A stretch of DNA of 64,000 bases from Trichoplax adhaerens (taxonomy: Eukaryota; Placozoa; Uniplacotomia; Trichoplacea; Trichoplacidae): positions 7,173,855 to 7,237,854 of the forward strand of contig NW_002060946.1 in NCBI RefSeq assembly GCF_000150275.1. Reading direction: 5' to 3'. A program made the position numbers and the translations under genes. Numbering within the stretch: the first letter of the stretch is position 1; each line of letters starts with the position of its first letter. Positions 61,889-64,000 of this stretch are shown here, one piece after another. The notes below the pieces were generated by a model. The model was not told the origin of the DNA. It was given only the letters and a program-made list of their open reading frames with translations, and did not search any database.

Positions 61889-63926
61889 CCTCCGCGTTTT
61901 GAGGATTACATTGTTTCTCTAAATTTTCAGATAATTTCTTGTAATAATGATTAACTGTTAGTTGCTGAGCTTCGCATAACTTGATATGTGATCGCTTAGT
62001 CTTCAAAAATTGCAGAGCATGGAATGGATCGTAGCGATAGTGCTGGAATTGGTGAAGAATATTAATTAATGATGCAAATAACAATCAATATTGTGTTAAG
62101 TTCAGTATAATAGTAAGAAATAACCTACCTTCATAATGTAGCACAAGACAACTGTAGCACTTCTGCCACGTCCAGCTTTGCAATGGACATACACTGAACA
62201 GCCATTTTTGTTCACATCATCAATGAAATTTATTGCCTCCTCTACTCGCTCTACACTAGGTGATTGGTAAAAGTCGACGGTACTTAGTCGGAGCTGCTTT
62301 ACACCAAGCGCACCCCATTCCTGTAATAATAAAATAAAAATAAACAGTGTAAGGTTAATGCGTGATACTTACGCCTATATTCCTGCGATATGACAAACAA
62401 ATTTCTAGACTATGTATTGTATACGCGTACAGCTGACTTATCCATTAAATACAATTCAACAAATCACCAAGTTGCTCAACTGTCAGTATCTATAAGGACT
62501 AATATACTAATGCCATGGCCAATAGCGGTAAGACGTCAAATTCAAGCATAAATGAAGATAACTGCAGTGTATCTTTCTAGGCTAGATATAAACGTATCTA
62601 GCTGATTGATTAAATATAATTCAATAAATCATCTTAGTTGCTCAGCTGTTGGTTTTTATAAGAGCTAATATAATAATATCGTGGTTGATAGTGGTTAGAT
62701 ATGATACCGAAGCATAAATAAAGATAATTATATCTTTTTAGGGTAGGTGTGAGTGTATCTAGTTGATTTATTGAACGCAGTTCATTCAATCATCAAGTTG
62801 CTCAACTGTCAGTACTGTACTTACGAGTATAAGAAACTAATATACTAATGTTGTGAATGGCAGTAGTTCCATGCATCGTGAAGCTTAAGTTAAGATAATC
62901 AATGTAATTTAAAATTATGATCAAAATTGAATATACTAAGTAACTGAGTTTACAAAAGGCTATCCCAGTTGATAATTAATTTCAGCTTGATTGAATTATC
63001 AGAAAAATAAGGCTGTCATCAATTCAACAGTTTTTGTACTACTTGTATCTATACAGTATTTAGGGCAAGTCAGGCTTATATAGTGAAAGGACAGATCAAA
63101 TCATGATTAAATAACTTCATTTCCAATATTTGAATGCTATGCTTCATGTTTATTCTCTTTCGGTAGATGTTGTATCGATTGAACACTTATCATTCTACCT
63201 ATTGCATTCAGTATGAAAATTATGTAGGTACAATGCGAAATTTTAACAGAAGCCAACTTTTTAACCGTCCAATCTTATGACATGATTTCTGATGTCTCTT
63301 AAACGGCTATTACTGCCGTAGATATACAGCGAGCTAACACAAGTTTTGAAATAAAAACATCGAAAGCGCGGAGATTTACTCAACAGAGAGACAACATATC
63401 AGGTCCGAATTTTACCTGTTGATTAGGAGATACGAAGCGGGTTTCGTAATTCTCATTCATGGTAACCACACCTCGTACATTTTCTTGCTTTACCAACTGT
63501 AATTACGATCAATTTATCAATGAAACAGCAAGTACACTTACTCTTTGCCTTAGGATACGATTTACACGAGTAGAATTGGACACGTTAAAGGTGAAAGTAA
63601 TGCATGTAGGCCCATAGCTATTTATACAACTTCGAATATCAACTTAGGAATAATCGTCCATCATCATCTATAACATCACTAGTGAATCCAACAGTAAAAC
63701 TTTTATTCTAAGCTACTACTATCATTTCCAATCATTCTTCATGATAAATAAAGTTTTAGTTATACCGATTAAAGTTGCAAACCTCATTAGCATGACTGCG
63801 GAAAGGAAGTGCACCAATTAAGATATTTTCATCTACCCGATCATACCAACGTCTTGCATCACTTTTACGCGCAACATTCCAGATTAGCGTTGGATAGTAA
63901 AATAATCTTGCTTTCAACGGCTCCAT
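61884..63926 (-). CDS. PTPMT1: PTPMT1, mitochondrial phosphatidylglycerophosphate phosphatase, 4 exons, complete
   Basis: PTPMT1 is a dual-specificity-type phosphatase of the mitochondrial inner membrane that dephosphorylates phosphatidylglycerophosphate in cardiolipin synthesis. Exons on the minus strand: 63926-63783, 63496-63416, 62320-62129, 62042-61884. Total 576 nt, 191 residues (human 201). The N-terminus has the family pattern ARLFYYPTL then RRWYDRVDENILIGALPFRS. Exon 2 gives VRGVVTMNENYETRF. Exon 3 carries LRLSTVDF (probable general-acid region, Asp91) and the P-loop VHCKAGRGRSAT with nucleophile Cys122 and Arg128 of CX5R. Exon 4 gives the C-terminal helices. The start is firm: an in-frame TAA lies 8 codons upstream of the ATG. 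Intron 2 is 1.1 kb and contains a tandem repeat. The gene converges on the BTB-Kelch gene with 1.9 kb between stops. Confidence 0.94.
62431..62902. repeat. Three diverged tandem copies of a ~165-bp unit in PTPMT1 intron 2
   Basis: Copies at about 62431-62599, 62600-62760 and 62761-62902. Each starts AGCTGA or AGTTGA, followed by an AATTCAAYAAATCA-like segment, then AGTTGCTCARCTGT, then CTAATATAMTAAT, and ends with an AAGATAAT segment. The first two copies close with GTATCT. Copy 3 carries a small GTACTGTAC insert and is truncated. The copies have clearly diverged by substitutions and indels. Confidence 0.85.
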
Positions 63927-64000
63927 CAATGGATTCGATCGGAAAGAGACTTATCCTGTATTAAATTAAATTAAAGCGGCTATAAATTGATTTGTAAAGA

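Overview
This window is a piece of animal nuclear genome. The protein genes are split by short spliceosomal introns (mostly 90-500 bp, GT...AG), the DNA is AT-rich, and the families found are animal ones: salt-inducible kinase, a capicua-like protein, BTB-Kelch, PTPMT1, MRPL41 and ZPR1. Compact introns and low GC fit an early-branching animal such as a placozoan (Trichoplax-like). That assignment is inference from gene content and structure, not proven here.

Layout. 1-8.0 kb: no recognisable gene; scattered simple-repeat arrays. 8.5-12.1 kb (+): ZPR1, 15 exons, complete. 12.1-17.6 kb: nothing recognised. 17.7-25.0 kb: a dense block of GTACW pentamer arrays with a 50-N assembly gap. 27.2-33.1 kb (+): capicua-like gene, 11 exons, with one apparent frameshift. 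35.0-36.9 kb (-): a small three-exon gene for mitochondrial ribosomal protein L41, converging on the capicua-like gene. 43.9-55.0 kb (+): a salt-inducible kinase, 10 exons, with a 5.2 kb first intron and a 3.1 kb last exon. 58.3-60.0 kb (+): an intronless BTB-BACK-Kelch gene. 61.9-63.9 kb (-): PTPMT1, 4 exons, complete, with a three-copy tandem repeat in intron 2.

Exon models were built by hand by joining open frames at GT/AG sites with matching phase. For ZPR1, SIK, PTPMT1 and MRPL41 the exon lengths sum to an exact multiple of three. For the capicua-like gene they fall one base short, at the frameshift.

The genes do not form one pathway. They cover growth signalling (ZPR1, SIK, capicua-like), ubiquitin-ligase adaptor function (BTB-Kelch) and mitochondrial function (MRPL41, PTPMT1). 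The most unusual feature is a dispersed, strand-symmetric pentamer repeat, GTAC followed by A or T. It occurs in more than a dozen clusters, three of which lie just upstream of the start codons of ZPR1, MRPL41 and SIK.
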